Positions 48,204 to 58,627 of a stretch of 64,000 nt of DNA are shown in pieces (position 1 is the first letter of the stretch; every line of letters starts with the position of its first letter). The notes under the pieces were generated by a model that had not been told where the DNA came from, did no database searches, and worked only from the letters and a program-made list of their open reading frames with translations. This DNA comes from Litorilituus sp. (lineage in GTDB: Bacteria > Pseudomonadota > Gammaproteobacteria > Enterobacterales > Alteromonadaceae): assembly GCA_030754235.1 (NCBI GenBank), contig JASMAS010000076.1:1-64000 (forward strand), read 5' to 3'. A program made the translations under genes and the position numbers.

Positions 48204-49130
48204 TTAACTTTCTTTAAGCTCACTGAGAAAGGTTAAGCTAGGAGCAAAAAATGCAGCACCGCTTTCAGCTTGAGTATATTTAAGTAAATGATCTACATTG
48301 CCATGCTCATCACCATAAATCATGCTCTTGAGCATTAATTCAAACGGCTTAGGTGAGTGACAATATGAAACAAAAAATAACCCTTGGCGTTTCATATCAC
48401 CATAAGGCATGCTTTGTCTTAGTATTTCAATTGCATTGCCTTGTTCATCTTTTAAACTGGTTCGCTTGGTATGTGCGGTAAGTGGTTTCTCTTCGCTTTT
48501 ATACTCGATATTGTCTAACTTAGTACGGCCATAAACATCTTCTTGCTCTTTATTTTTCATAGCGTTCCAAAGAGTGAGGTTATGTTGATAACGCTGAGTA
48601 TGCAAATAACTGCCACCATCAAATAAAGCATCATCTTCCGTTTTAACTAGAGCAACTTCACGCCTATACATACCTTGTGGATTTTCAGTGCCATCAACAA
48701 AACCGGTTAAATCTCTTCCATCTAAAAAACGAAATGCTTGGATATGCTCAATTAACTCAACACTATCAGCGAATAGCTGGCACACTTTAGAGCTGACAAT
48801 ATGATTAACATCAGCCCGATCACTACGTATTTCAATATAAATATCAACATTACTTGCTGGTGCAAATCGATCACCACAATTCATCACCGGAAAAGCAGAC
48901 AAATGAGCTGGGCGTGCTTGCGGATAGAATTCGTCCCAGTAATTAGCACCGATAGCGATAACACCGGTTAGGTTAGCCTCAGAAAACTGATCGGCATAAT
49001 CATCAAATAATGCAGGTAAACGAGATATTGCTGCTCTGATAAAGGTATTTTTATCATCTAGCGCATTGTAGAGTAAGTAACTGCCATGCAAATTAGGCTC
49101 TGCACAAATGCCGAACTGTTCTCTAGCCAT
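48204..49130 (-). CDS. Dyp-type heme peroxidase (YfeX-like)
   Basis: Cytoplasmic peroxidase of 308 aa, similar along its length to YfeX. The distal heme motif GFVDGTENP contains the catalytic Asp, the proximal His is in LTAHTKRTSLKD, and the distal Arg lies in ILRQSMPYGD. There is no signal peptide. No encapsulin gene or encapsulin-targeting tail is seen. Convergent with the preceding transglutaminase-like gene. Confidence 0.93.
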   Translation of the reverse strand: MAREQFGICAEPNLHGSYLLYNALDDKNTFIRAAISRLPALFDDYADQFSEANLTGVIAIGANYWDEFYPQARPAHLSAFPVMNCGDRFAPASNVDIYIEIRSDRADVNHIVSSKVCQLFADSVELIEHIQAFRFLDGRDLTGFVDGTENPQGMYRREVALVKTEDDALFDGGSYLHTQRYQHNLTLWNAMKNKEQEDVYGRTKLDNIEYKSEEKPLTAHTKRTSLKDEQGNAIEILRQSMPYGDMKRQGLFFVSYCHSPKPFELMLKSMIYGDEHGNVDHLLKYTQAESGAAFFAPSLTFLSELKES

Positions 49131-49252
49131 TTGAAATTCCTATAAGAAAATAGTGATATCTAATTAACATTCATTGTACACCAAATAAAGCACTACTGTT
49201 AACAGCAAACATATTCAATGCGCCATCTTCACAATAATGAGCACATCACTGT

Positions 49253-52147
49253 CTAATTAATCAATAACTCAATCTCATCCAGCAAACAATCAGTCAAGTC
49301 AGATACCGATTGATATTGTTTCTTTTTGATCACTAGTTCTAACGCTGTGGCGCTTTGTGACAGTTCTACAAAACCAAACATTGTTGCAGCTCCTGCCAAT
49401 TTATGTACGAGCCGAGCTAAATTTTGATAATCTTGTTGTACAAGAAAAGTGCTAATGTCAAGTGAGTCTTGTCGCAAGCTATGTTTAAACTCAAGTTGTA
49501 AATCAGACATATCAATATCTGCAATAGTGTTATCTAGTTGACTATCTGAGTAATTCATTCTTTGATAATGCTGGGCAATAGTTGCTAAGAATATCCCCCT
49601 TTCTATTGGTTTTTTTAAATGACCCGTAAAGCCTAATGCTAAATATTGATCTATTTCATGAGACATAGCATTAGCAGTAAGTGCATAAACAGGTGTAGTA
49701 AAACCCAAACTACGTAACTTTTGTAAGGCTTGAAGACCATCCATTTCTGGCATTTGGATATCTAACAAAACTAAGCTAGGTTGTGCCTGCAAACACAGCT
49801 CTAGTGCTTCTTTGCCATTTTTAGCTTCAATAACGTCCAAGCCTGTGCTAGTAAGTAATCTAGCAATCAAACGCCTATTATCATCATGATCATCTGCAAG
49901 GAGTATATTACCAACAAAACGTTCCTCAGATGAAAATACCTCCTTAGCATAATGTTCAGCACTGAGTTCAGTTGATGACGAATAAACTTCCCCAATGGGT
50001 AGTTTAAATAAAAAGGTACTACCCTGACCTACTTTACTCGTGACCGTGATTTGACCTGTCATCACTTTAGCCAATTGCATGGACAAAAATAATCCAAGCC
50101 CAGAGCCAGAAAATCGCCTACTGATGCTATTATCAGCTTGAGTAAAGCTATTAAAAATTTTAGCCATTTGCGCTTCGCTCATGCCAATACCTGTATCTTC
50201 TACGGTAAAAAAGAGTGCTTGGTCAACAATAGCTATATCTAAAGAAACCCAACCTTCATCGGTAAATTTAATGGCGTTTGAGCACAAATTAATTAAGATT
50301 TGTTTAAGTCGCAAGCTATCCACTTTGACAATAAAGGGGCTAGGTATATGATGACTCACAGTAAAGGCTAACCTTTTTTGTTTTGCTTGCTTCTTGAACA
50401 TGTCTTCAAGTTCAAAGATGATTTGATGTAGGTCGTAATGTCGAATTTCTAATTCAAATTTTTCAGCTTCAATTTTGCTCAGATCTAAAATATCGTTAAT
50501 CAATTGCAATAGATGCAAGCTATTATTATGAATAACTTCTACTTCTTTTATTAACGTTCCTTGTTCAAAATCACCATGGATAATGGCTTCTGATTGACCG
50601 ATAACGGCAGTCAGTGGGGTTCTTATTTCATGGCTCATATTGGCTAGAAATTGACTTTTGACTAAATTGGCTTGTTGTAATTCTTCAGTTAAAAATTCCA
50701 ATGCCTGTGTCCGTTGTTTTACCCTTGCCTCTAAGTCTTTTGTTAAGCGATTTTCCAGGTAACGTCGATAAATTAACAATAACACCACTAAAATAAAGGC
50801 AACGCCTAACATAATAAAGTAACGCTGTTGTTTTGCTTTAGTCGTTTGTAGTTGCACTAATTTTGTACTCTGCTTTAAGCTAGCCACTAGCTGTTTTAAC
50901 TTCTCCGACTCAAAGCGAGCCAATTGTTCATTTAGTTGATCGTTGGCTTGTGCAAAACGAATATTTTTATAACGCAATTGCATCTGCACTGCTTGAATAG
51001 TGTTGCCTTGAGCTGCATAGATCAAAGCCTGTAGCAATATATTTTCATTTAAGAGCTCTTGGTAGCCCATTTTTTCACCAACAATATTAGACTGTTCAAG
51101 ATAACTAAATGCTTGTGCTAAATCTCCTTGATGAAAATGAATTTTGGCCAATGTCTGCAAACTACCTGCATAAGCTTTTTGATGACCAACTTCTTCACTT
51201 TTTTCAAGAGCCTTAAGAGCAAGAGACTGTGCTTTATCAATTTGGCGTAAATCATAATAAATTTCAGCAGTGTTATGAAGTTGCTCAGCAATTTTATATG
51301 TGTGTTTATGTTGTAAAAAATACGCTAGTGCGCTTGAAATATGGTGTAATGCTTGTTGATATTTCCCAGAATATTTATAGGCTACCCCTAAATCAGCGCG
51401 AGCCGAAGCGACCCCAAAGCCATTAGCTAATGCCGTTCTTTTTTCTATTGTTTGCTTTAACAAGCTAATGGCAAGATCATAGCGACGTAAGCTAATATAA
51501 AGTGTCGCAATGTTATACTGCACATCCACTTTATCAGTCTCACTGCCAAAGCGTTGATATAAAGGCTCAGCTTGTTGATAACTATTTAACGCTCCACTGG
51601 AATCGCCCAAAGCAGTTTGTACCAAGGCAATATTATTTAATAAGTTTGCTTGGGCAATGGCATTATGGACAAACTCTTCAGTGTCATGATTAAAATTTTT
51701 ACTTTGATGATAGGCTAGCGATGCTTGGTAAAAAGATAAGGATTGCCCATATTTCCCTTGATAATAAGTAATAATACCTAGCAACTTATCTGCTGTCGCT
51801 TTTAGGTTATTCTGGCTAGTTTGCTTAGCAAGCTGATGCGCTTGTTTACTGGCAATTATGGCTTGCTCAAAATTATTTAATGATAAATATCGACGACTTT
51901 TTATTAGTAGTGCATTGATGCGTTGCTTAGGTGTTAATTCATTTTGATTTAGCAATTGAGTTAATTGCTTTATCGCCAAAGTATTATTTTTTTGCTGTTC
52001 AATATCCTTTAAGTGCAAAGAGCTTTCCGTTGATTGAGCAAAAACTCCAACAGAGATTAACAAGACTGGTAGCAACACTAAACGAAACATAATTAAAACT
52101 AACCGTATTATACCTAAGTTTATGTAAAAGAAAGATTGCATAAACAA
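49253..52147 (-). CDS. TPR-sensor hybrid histidine kinase (HisKA-HATPase-REC-Hpt)
   Basis: A 964-residue phosphorelay protein. From the N-terminus: a signal peptide, periplasmic TPR repeats (about 60-395), one membrane helix (443-460), a coiled coil, HisKA with H506 in MSHEIRTPL, an HATPase domain (NLCSNAIKF, DTGIGM, GSGLGL), a receiver domain with acidic pocket ADDHDD and phosphoacceptor D796, and an Hpt domain with H915 in LVHKLAGA. Coding is open from a TTG at 52147; Met3 or Met20 (near 52090), which gives a cleaner signal peptide, is more likely. No partner response regulator is adjacent, so output must go through a distant protein. The signal sensed is unknown. Confidence 0.93.
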   Translation of the reverse strand: MFMQSFFYINLGIIRLVLIMFRLVLLPVLLISVGVFAQSTESSLHLKDIEQQKNNTLAIKQLTQLLNQNELTPKQRINALLIKSRRYLSLNNFEQAIIASKQAHQLAKQTSQNNLKATADKLLGIITYYQGKYGQSLSFYQASLAYHQSKNFNHDTEEFVHNAIAQANLLNNIALVQTALGDSSGALNSYQQAEPLYQRFGSETDKVDVQYNIATLYISLRRYDLAISLLKQTIEKRTALANGFGVASARADLGVAYKYSGKYQQALHHISSALAYFLQHKHTYKIAEQLHNTAEIYYDLRQIDKAQSLALKALEKSEEVGHQKAYAGSLQTLAKIHFHQGDLAQAFSYLEQSNIVGEKMGYQELLNENILLQALIYAAQGNTIQAVQMQLRYKNIRFAQANDQLNEQLARFESEKLKQLVASLKQSTKLVQLQTTKAKQQRYFIMLGVAFILVVLLLIYRRYLENRLTKDLEARVKQRTQALEFLTEELQQANLVKSQFLANMSHEIRTPLTAVIGQSEAIIHGDFEQGTLIKEVEVIHNNSLHLLQLINDILDLSKIEAEKFELEIRHYDLHQIIFELEDMFKKQAKQKRLAFTVSHHIPSPFIVKVDSLRLKQILINLCSNAIKFTDEGWVSLDIAIVDQALFFTVEDTGIGMSEAQMAKIFNSFTQADNSISRRFSGSGLGLFLSMQLAKVMTGQITVTSKVGQGSTFLFKLPIGEVYSSSTELSAEHYAKEVFSSEERFVGNILLADDHDDNRRLIARLLTSTGLDVIEAKNGKEALELCLQAQPSLVLLDIQMPEMDGLQALQKLRSLGFTTPVYALTANAMSHEIDQYLALGFTGHLKKPIERGIFLATIAQHYQRMNYSDSQLDNTIADIDMSDLQLEFKHSLRQDSLDISTFLVQQDYQNLARLVHKLAGAATMFGFVELSQSATALELVIKKKQYQSVSDLTDCLLDEIELLIN

Positions 52148-52372
52148 TGGAACAAGTTTGATTTATACCATCGAATGATAATAAATAGAACATTAAATTC
52201 TTATATCGCCTTTTACGACTGTTAATGGCGAAGGGTAAAAACTTTTTAGCTATAACGATAGCGGCAAAATACCCTTAGATATTTCCACTGATTAACATAG
52301 TGCATTCAAGGAGTTGAATTTCAAAGCAACTCACTTTATCATGCCAAGATAACCTCTCTTCGACATACAAAA

Positions 52373-53128
52373 ATGTTAAAAAAAATCTTTTGCGCTACTT
52401 TACTCTTATTGGCTTTAACACACTCAACAAAAGCGACCATTGTTGAATTTCAGACTTCAGAAGGTAACTTCCAAGTTAATTTATTTGATCAAAGCACACC
52501 AAACACGGTTAACAATTTTCTTCAATATATTGATGAACAACACTACACTAATTCAATAGTACACCGCGTTTCACCTAACTTTGTCGTGCAAGGCGGTGGC
52601 TTTACTTTTGACGGTAATTGGCCTTTAACAGCCTTAGAAACAAACGCTGCTGTAGTTAATGAACCTATATACTCTAATGTTAAAGGCACAATTGCCATGG
52701 CAAAAATTGCAGACAATATAAATAGTGCAACCGATCAATGGTTTTTTAATTTGACCAATAATGCCAGTAATTTAGATGTGCGAAATGGGGGGTTTACTGT
52801 CTTTGGCCAAGTCATTGGTGATGGTATGACAGTAATTGAACATATTGCTAGCTTATCCCTATGTCAAAGCATCCCAATGAAAGACTACACCAGCCAAGAC
52901 TGCAGCAATCAAAGTACTCCCGGTGTTGAGAATTTTGTTGTTATTGAACAAATTATTATCATCGATTCTTCTGACGTAACCGATGCTGATTTAACCCCGA
53001 CTAAAAATACATTAATAACAGCACCGGTTGAACCAACTCCTGACAATAGTGAAGGTGGCGCTTTAACTTGGTTATCAGTATTTATGTTAATATTTTTTTC
53101 AATACGAAAGAAAATAATTAGCGAATAA
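52373..53128 (+). CDS. Secreted cyclophilin-type peptidyl-prolyl isomerase with GlyGly-CTERM tail
   Basis: A 251-residue exported protein. It has a signal peptide (MLKKIFCATLLLLALTHSTKA), then a cyclophilin domain (HRVSPNFVVQGGGF, GTIAMAK, NSATDQWFFNL, FTVFGQVIGDGMTVIEHI). A Pro/Thr-rich linker follows, and the final 25 residues carry EGG, a hydrophobic helix and a basic end (SIRKK). That tail is a GlyGly-CTERM signal, which rhombosortase cleaves for type II-secreted surface proteins. Carrying this sorting tail on a folding catalyst is unusual. Confidence 0.9.
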   Translation: MLKKIFCATLLLLALTHSTKATIVEFQTSEGNFQVNLFDQSTPNTVNNFLQYIDEQHYTNSIVHRVSPNFVVQGGGFTFDGNWPLTALETNAAVVNEPIYSNVKGTIAMAKIADNINSATDQWFFNLTNNASNLDVRNGGFTVFGQVIGDGMTVIEHIASLSLCQSIPMKDYTSQDCSNQSTPGVENFVVIEQIIIIDSSDVTDADLTPTKNTLITAPVEPTPDNSEGGALTWLSVFMLIFFSIRKKIISE

Positions 53129-53149
53129 TCAATAAAAGTTAACCAAAAA

Positions 53150-53177
53150 AAAAGCAGCTAACTAGCTGCTTTTTTTC
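53150..53177. terminator. Bidirectional terminator between cyclophilin gene and amtB
   Basis: AAAGCAGCTA and TAGCTGCTTT form the stem around AC, flanked by A and T tracts. The two genes converge on it. Confidence 0.85.
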
Positions 53178-53216
53178 TCTTAATTAACACGAAGAGGTTA
53201 ATTGATTGTGAAGTGG

Positions 53217-54497
53217 TTAACCTCGAGTAAACTCAGGGTAAGCTTCCATACCACAGTCAGCTATGTCAACACCCTGGTACTCTTCTTCTTCACTAACACG
53301 AATACCTAACACTTTCTTGAGTACAAACCAAACCACAAAGCTAGTCACAAATACCCAGACAAAGATAGTTGCCGCACCAATAAGCTGACCGCTGAAAGTA
53401 GAACCTGAATTGGTCAATGGTACAATTAATAAACCAAATAAACCGACAACACCATGGACAGAGATAGCACCTACAGGGTCATCAATTTTAACTTTATCTA
53501 ACGCAATAATTGACAGCACCACAATAACACCAGCAATTGCACCAAACACAGTTGCTTGTATAGGTGAAGGGGTTGATGGCTCTGCTGTAATGGCAACAAG
53601 ACCGGCTAATGCACCATTTAATGTCATGGTCAAGTCAGCTTTTTTAAATAAGATTTTAGCAAAAATCAATGCTGAAACAGCACCAGCTGCAGCCGCAGCA
53701 TTAGTATTTAGAAATACCATAGCTACCGAGTTTGCACTGTTAATATCAGCAAGTTTTAGCACCGAGCCGCCATTAAACCCAAACCAACCCATCCATAAAA
53801 TAAAAGTACCCAAAGTGGCTAATGGTAAGTTAGCACCAGGTATTGCGTTTACTTTACCGTCTTTAGTGTACTTACCCTTACGTGCACCCAGTAATATAAC
53901 ACCTGCTAATGCCGCAGAAGCACCAGCCATATGAACAATACCAGAGCCTGCAAAATCAGAAAAACCTAAGTCACCTAAGGTGTATAATCCAAATACAGAG
54001 TCACCATTCCAAGTCCAAGCACCTTCCATAGGGTAAATAAAACCAGTTAAGACCACAGTGAAAGCTAAGAAAGACCATAATTTCATGCGCTCAGCAACAG
54101 CGCCTGAAACAATAGACATAGCTGTTGCAACAAAAACCACTTGGAAGAAAAAGTCTGATGCATTGGAATACACCGCATCACCACCAAAACCTGCTTCTGC
54201 CGATTCAGCGAGTACGGCACCAACTAACGCCTCTGCATCACTTGCGCCATCTAAACCAATGCCATTTAAAAAGACACCGCCACCGTACATGATGTCATAA
54301 CCCACCACTAAATACATGATACAAGCAATAGCATATAACGCGACGTTTTTAGTTAAAATTTCGGTAGTATTCTTAGCCCGAACTAAGCCTGCTTCGAGCA
54401 TTGAGAAGCCCGCAGCCATCCACATAACTAAAGCACCACAAATAAGAAAATAAAAAGTGTCTAATGCGTATTGAAGTTGAAAAATATTCTGTTCCAT
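53217..54497 (-). CDS. amtB: Ammonium transporter
   Basis: Trimeric inner-membrane ammonia/ammonium channel, 426 aa with about eleven helices. Typical segments are MWMAAGFSMLEAGLVRAKN, GSGIVHMAGASAALAGVILLGARKG (first pore His), WMGWFGFNGGS, and ISVHGVVGLFG (second pore His). The C-terminal SEEEEYQGVDIADCGMEAYPEF fits the Amt tail that transmits gating. Starts 11 bp after glnK. Confidence 0.97.
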   Translation of the reverse strand: MEQNIFQLQYALDTFYFLICGALVMWMAAGFSMLEAGLVRAKNTTEILTKNVALYAIACIMYLVVGYDIMYGGGVFLNGIGLDGASDAEALVGAVLAESAEAGFGGDAVYSNASDFFFQVVFVATAMSIVSGAVAERMKLWSFLAFTVVLTGFIYPMEGAWTWNGDSVFGLYTLGDLGFSDFAGSGIVHMAGASAALAGVILLGARKGKYTKDGKVNAIPGANLPLATLGTFILWMGWFGFNGGSVLKLADINSANSVAMVFLNTNAAAAAGAVSALIFAKILFKKADLTMTLNGALAGLVAITAEPSTPSPIQATVFGAIAGVIVVLSIIALDKVKIDDPVGAISVHGVVGLFGLLIVPLTNSGSTFSGQLIGAATIFVWVFVTSFVVWFVLKKVLGIRVSEEEEYQGVDIADCGMEAYPEFTRG

Positions 54498-54508
54498 TGT
54501 TATATCTC

Positions 54509-54865
<357 letters not shown>

Positions 54866-54893
54866 TTATATTTTAAATATACAATCTGTTATT

Positions 54894-54908
54894 ACAATTC
54901 ATGTGCCA
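54894..54908 (-). promoter_or_regulatory. Sigma54 promoter of glnK-amtB
   Basis: On the minus strand TGGCAC (54908-54903), N5, then TTGT (54897-54894), matching the TGGCAC-N5-TTGC consensus except for the last C. The -12/-24 spacing is correct and it lies about 50 bp before the glnK ATG. Predicts NtrC-dependent expression under nitrogen limitation. Confidence 0.8.
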
Positions 54909-55078
54909 AAACATTTAAAATATAATTTTCAACAACTTAAGAGAAATATAAAACGATAACAGAGATTGACTGCACCAAGTTGGCGCAAAAAAGTAAGGAG
55001 AGGTTTTTATTTGGTGCATATTAAGTGTGATCACCGCCACTTAAGTTAAGGTTCAAAGAATAAGTAGAAACTCAACAA

Positions 55079-55729
55079 TTACTTATTCATTATTCGCTTG
55101 ATCAATTGTTGATCGCGAACCTCCTCATATGCTTTTTGAGTAAGTTCACCCTTCTCTACCATTAGTTTCAATGTTTCCAGCTTCTTGTCTATTTCTTCAT
55201 TTTCTTTGGTGAGTTTTGACTCATTGAAATCTTGTGCATTTACACCATGACATATGGGACTACTGTCTTTAAGACCGTAGCTTGCAAGTTCATAATCAAT
55301 CTCATGGTTTATTTTTCTAATTTTCATAAACATTAACTCTATGGCAAATATGCCAATGAAAGCTAAGCAGGCCCAGCTGCCTGTAGAAATTTGGTAAGTC
55401 TGGTAAACAATAGCTAAATTTGAAATTTGAATAATAGAGAATAGCAGCAGGAGCATCTTTGATTGATAGCTACGAGCATCTTCTTGGTCACCACTTACCT
55501 CTTTATTGTCCATAACCCACCCCAGTCTATCAACATCTCCCGCAATGTAACGAAACAGTTGAACTAGAGCGATCAGAAAGAAAGTGAGTAATGCAGGGCG
55601 AAGGCCTGTGAAAACAAGAACCATACCTAACAGTAAAACATAAACGCCTGTAATCCCTATGTAGATAGTGCCTTTCCATAACTTACGTAGTTTTAAAGCT
55701 ATATCATTTGTAGACTTCTCTTTTGGCAT
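55079..55729 (-). CDS. Hypothetical membrane protein with SHOCT-like C-terminus
   Basis: A 216-residue protein with four hydrophobic helices in two pairs (about 20-55 and 90-130), a basic-acidic middle region, and a C-terminal helical motif EKLETLKLMVEKGELTQKAYEEVRDQ, similar to SHOCT-type oligomerisation tails. I do not recognise a characterised family. Same strand and 51 bp downstream of the DUF2339 gene, so the two probably form an operon. Confidence 0.7.
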   Translation of the reverse strand: MPKEKSTNDIALKLRKLWKGTIYIGITGVYVLLLGMVLVFTGLRPALLTFFLIALVQLFRYIAGDVDRLGWVMDNKEVSGDQEDARSYQSKMLLLLFSIIQISNLAIVYQTYQISTGSWACLAFIGIFAIELMFMKIRKINHEIDYELASYGLKDSSPICHGVNAQDFNESKLTKENEEIDKKLETLKLMVEKGELTQKAYEEVRDQQLIKRIMNK

Positions 55730-55780
55730 AAAAATTCATCCCTAATATTTAAGTTTATTCAGTACACTGCTCGTCTAAAT

Positions 55781-58627
55781 TTAAGCAAGCTCCGGTTCGG
55801 TTTTCCTTACCCGTTTCTGATACCAAAACGATGCAGCCAAAATAAAAACACCTATTCCCATAAATAGAATTACTTTTTGCCAAAGCAGCGCATTAGCAGC
55901 ATCTATCAGTGCTAATTTAGTAATACCTAACAAAATCAAGCCAAAACTATACTTGACGGTAAAAATGCGCCTGTCCTTCATAAACAAAATAAGTGCACCA
56001 TGAACAGCTAATGCTGGAGCAATCAACAAGTCCAAACGATAATCTACAAGCGCAGCGAAAAGCGTGACATAGGTAATAGCAGCGATGGTGTGAAGAAATA
56101 AGTCACAATTTAGACCTAATGAAGTTCCTAATTGCGTATTTCTAAATAAGGCATTCTTTTGATAAAGGGCACCAATCAAGAATATAACCGGTATACACAC
56201 GTACATTATATTAGAAGAAGTTAACCACCATGCAGCAAAAATTAATGCTACGTTGATAAAAGTTATGAATACTTCATTTCTTTTTAAGTGTTCAGAAAGG
56301 TTAAGCATCCCTAAATAGGTAACCCAAAATATTGACATTACAACAAGCCCTATTAGTAAGCTATCACTTTGAAACCCAGCAATACTTGGAATTGACAAAC
56401 CTAGAGATACAAGTCCCCAACTACAGATGAATTGGCAAAGTTCAGATCTGGACATCTTTTTGTCAAAATAGAAAGCAATACCATAGAAAACCATGAATCC
56501 AGCTAATGTCATGAGGCTATAAACAAGCTTCAATTGTCCTACAAGTAAGATAAAAGCAATACTGGCTAATACAGTAAGCAGTTTTGCTTCTTTAATTATT
56601 AATTGGTGCTTAATCCTTTTAGCAAGGAATAATGCTAAAAGAGGTGACAACCAAAGAATCATTAATGCATTTTCATCTAACCGCCGTATAGTTGACCCGA
56701 CCCAGCACACAGGGAGTAACATATAAAATAAAATCCTTGCCGATTCTGCTATATCTTTTATTGCGCTGTCAGGTTGATATTTTCTATAAAATGCCGACCA
56801 TAACCACAGCTGGATAAAAGCAGAAATGACAGAAACCTTAGCGAATAGTGGTAGCATCATAAAACGATAACTATCAACCATTAATACACCACTATAGGCG
56901 TAGAATAATGGAACTAAGATTAACGCGGCAGTAAAAATTTCGATGGATACTTGCTTGCACTGTTTTGCTCTAAACAACCAAACTAACTGCAATAAGATAA
57001 CAAGCGTACCAGTCCAATTGCCTATCCATATATTTGAACTAGCAATTAGCAATGTAGATAACCAAACAACTTCGAGTAGCTGTAAGAATGGCTTAATTTT
57101 GTTCTGTGTCAGTTCATCAAAAACGCCTGAATGATTGAGTAGTCGTTGCCAAATACCTATAACTGCAACAATAACAATCGATAATACCCAACCATCAACT
57201 GACCTTAGTGCTGGTAATGGAAAATACATGGCTAAGGCTGACCAGCAGTATACAAGTGCAAGTGCCGTTAAAACCTGTCCTTGCTTGACAACCAAAGTCA
57301 TTTCATATTTTCGGCCAATATAAAGTAATAATATTCCTTCAAGTGCCCATGCGATTCCCCAATAGGCATCGCTAATTGCACTAACAACAGCTAAGACTAC
57401 CCACAATGCTGATAATAAAATAAGAAAATGAGTTAGCTTATGTCTAATTTTATAGAAGAGGATACTGATAGCCGCAGCAACCACAGCATTCAGTGCAAAG
57501 CTTGCGCTCATCTGAGTTGAAAACAGCTCACTCGCTTGAAAGAAAAATAACACGGTAGAGCCTACTATAGCTGCTAACAAGACTAGTACCTTATGATTTG
57601 ACGCTTTATTTCTAAACTCTTGTCCTGTATATAAGGTAATTGCTATGTAAGCAAAAAATAGTAAGTAAAACAGATCTACTAACCAAGCTGAAACGTTTAC
57701 TGTTTCAACGCCAATTGTCCACTCTAACGCAACGATACAAAAAGCTAAGCTTAAGTTAGCGAGCCACGGTTCACTTCTTTTATAAGCTAATATCAAACTA
57801 CTAGAGGTTACAAATGCCAGAGACAATAAATAATATAAAGGCTCTATTTGAATGGTATTCGACAAAATAGGCATGGTGGCAATACCTATTATCCCCAAAC
57901 CAGCCACAATTTTAGTTTCCAACCAAAGGGCTAATAAATGGCAAACTAGTGCAATCAACAAGTATAAAAATAACACGGCAATATTGGGAATTATCCCGTA
58001 GACACTGCCTGAAAAGTATATAGTGCTATATGACAACAATATGCCCAAAGTAACAATAGCTGTGGCAAACTCACCAAACCTTGTTTTGATCTTTAAGCCT
58101 ATCCCTACTCCCATCACCAGTATTGCTGCAATACACATTAATAATGATTTAGAGCCAGCACCAAGTTGATCAATGAGTAGCTGCATCAAATAACCAAAGC
58201 CCGCTAAAGTTAACCCTATCCCTACAATAGTAAGAATAAAAATACCAAGCATACCGCGCTCTTTATATGACTGATATATTTTTGTAATGGGAGCGAACCA
58301 GTCGAATAGTGAAGATAGGATAGCTTGGAAAAAGAGGGTAATAAATGATGGCTTGGCAGGCACTGAACTTTCTACTTGGCTATTAATCGCTAGGTATTCA
58401 TTCGCTGATTTAGCTAATATAACTTCTTTTGACTCCACCTCATCTTTTATTGAGGTAGGGATGTTCTCTTTAATATCAGTGAAAGAATGATTTTGTTCAT
58501 TCTGTTGCAGGTTTTCTTGCTCAAGTAACTCATTCAAGCGATCCTCAACAGTATTTACCCTTTCACTGAACTGAAGTTTTAATAGCGCCAATTCTGATTT
58601 AAGCGCTTTAACTTCTTGATTCATCAA
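55781..58627 (-). CDS. DUF2339 giant polytopic membrane protein
   Basis: A 948-residue protein. The first 45 residues form a coiled coil (VKALKSELALLKLQFSERVNTVEDRLNELLE), followed by a linker and then more than 20 closely packed hydrophobic helices from about residue 125 to the end. The domain GYLMQLLIDQLGAGSKSLLMCIAAILVMGVGIGLKIK and WGIAWALEGILLLYIGRKYE are typical of DUF2339. Function is unknown for the family; length and topology are compatible with a transporter or envelope scaffold. Cotranscribed with the SHOCT-like gene. Confidence 0.88.
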   Translation of the reverse strand: MMNQEVKALKSELALLKLQFSERVNTVEDRLNELLEQENLQQNEQNHSFTDIKENIPTSIKDEVESKEVILAKSANEYLAINSQVESSVPAKPSFITLFFQAILSSLFDWFAPITKIYQSYKERGMLGIFILTIVGIGLTLAGFGYLMQLLIDQLGAGSKSLLMCIAAILVMGVGIGLKIKTRFGEFATAIVTLGILLSYSTIYFSGSVYGIIPNIAVLFLYLLIALVCHLLALWLETKIVAGLGIIGIATMPILSNTIQIEPLYYLLSLAFVTSSSLILAYKRSEPWLANLSLAFCIVALEWTIGVETVNVSAWLVDLFYLLFFAYIAITLYTGQEFRNKASNHKVLVLLAAIVGSTVLFFFQASELFSTQMSASFALNAVVAAAISILFYKIRHKLTHFLILLSALWVVLAVVSAISDAYWGIAWALEGILLLYIGRKYEMTLVVKQGQVLTALALVYCWSALAMYFPLPALRSVDGWVLSIVIVAVIGIWQRLLNHSGVFDELTQNKIKPFLQLLEVVWLSTLLIASSNIWIGNWTGTLVILLQLVWLFRAKQCKQVSIEIFTAALILVPLFYAYSGVLMVDSYRFMMLPLFAKVSVISAFIQLWLWSAFYRKYQPDSAIKDIAESARILFYMLLPVCWVGSTIRRLDENALMILWLSPLLALFLAKRIKHQLIIKEAKLLTVLASIAFILLVGQLKLVYSLMTLAGFMVFYGIAFYFDKKMSRSELCQFICSWGLVSLGLSIPSIAGFQSDSLLIGLVVMSIFWVTYLGMLNLSEHLKRNEVFITFINVALIFAAWWLTSSNIMYVCIPVIFLIGALYQKNALFRNTQLGTSLGLNCDLFLHTIAAITYVTLFAALVDYRLDLLIAPALAVHGALILFMKDRRIFTVKYSFGLILLGITKLALIDAANALLWQKVILFMGIGVFILAASFWYQKRVRKTEPELA

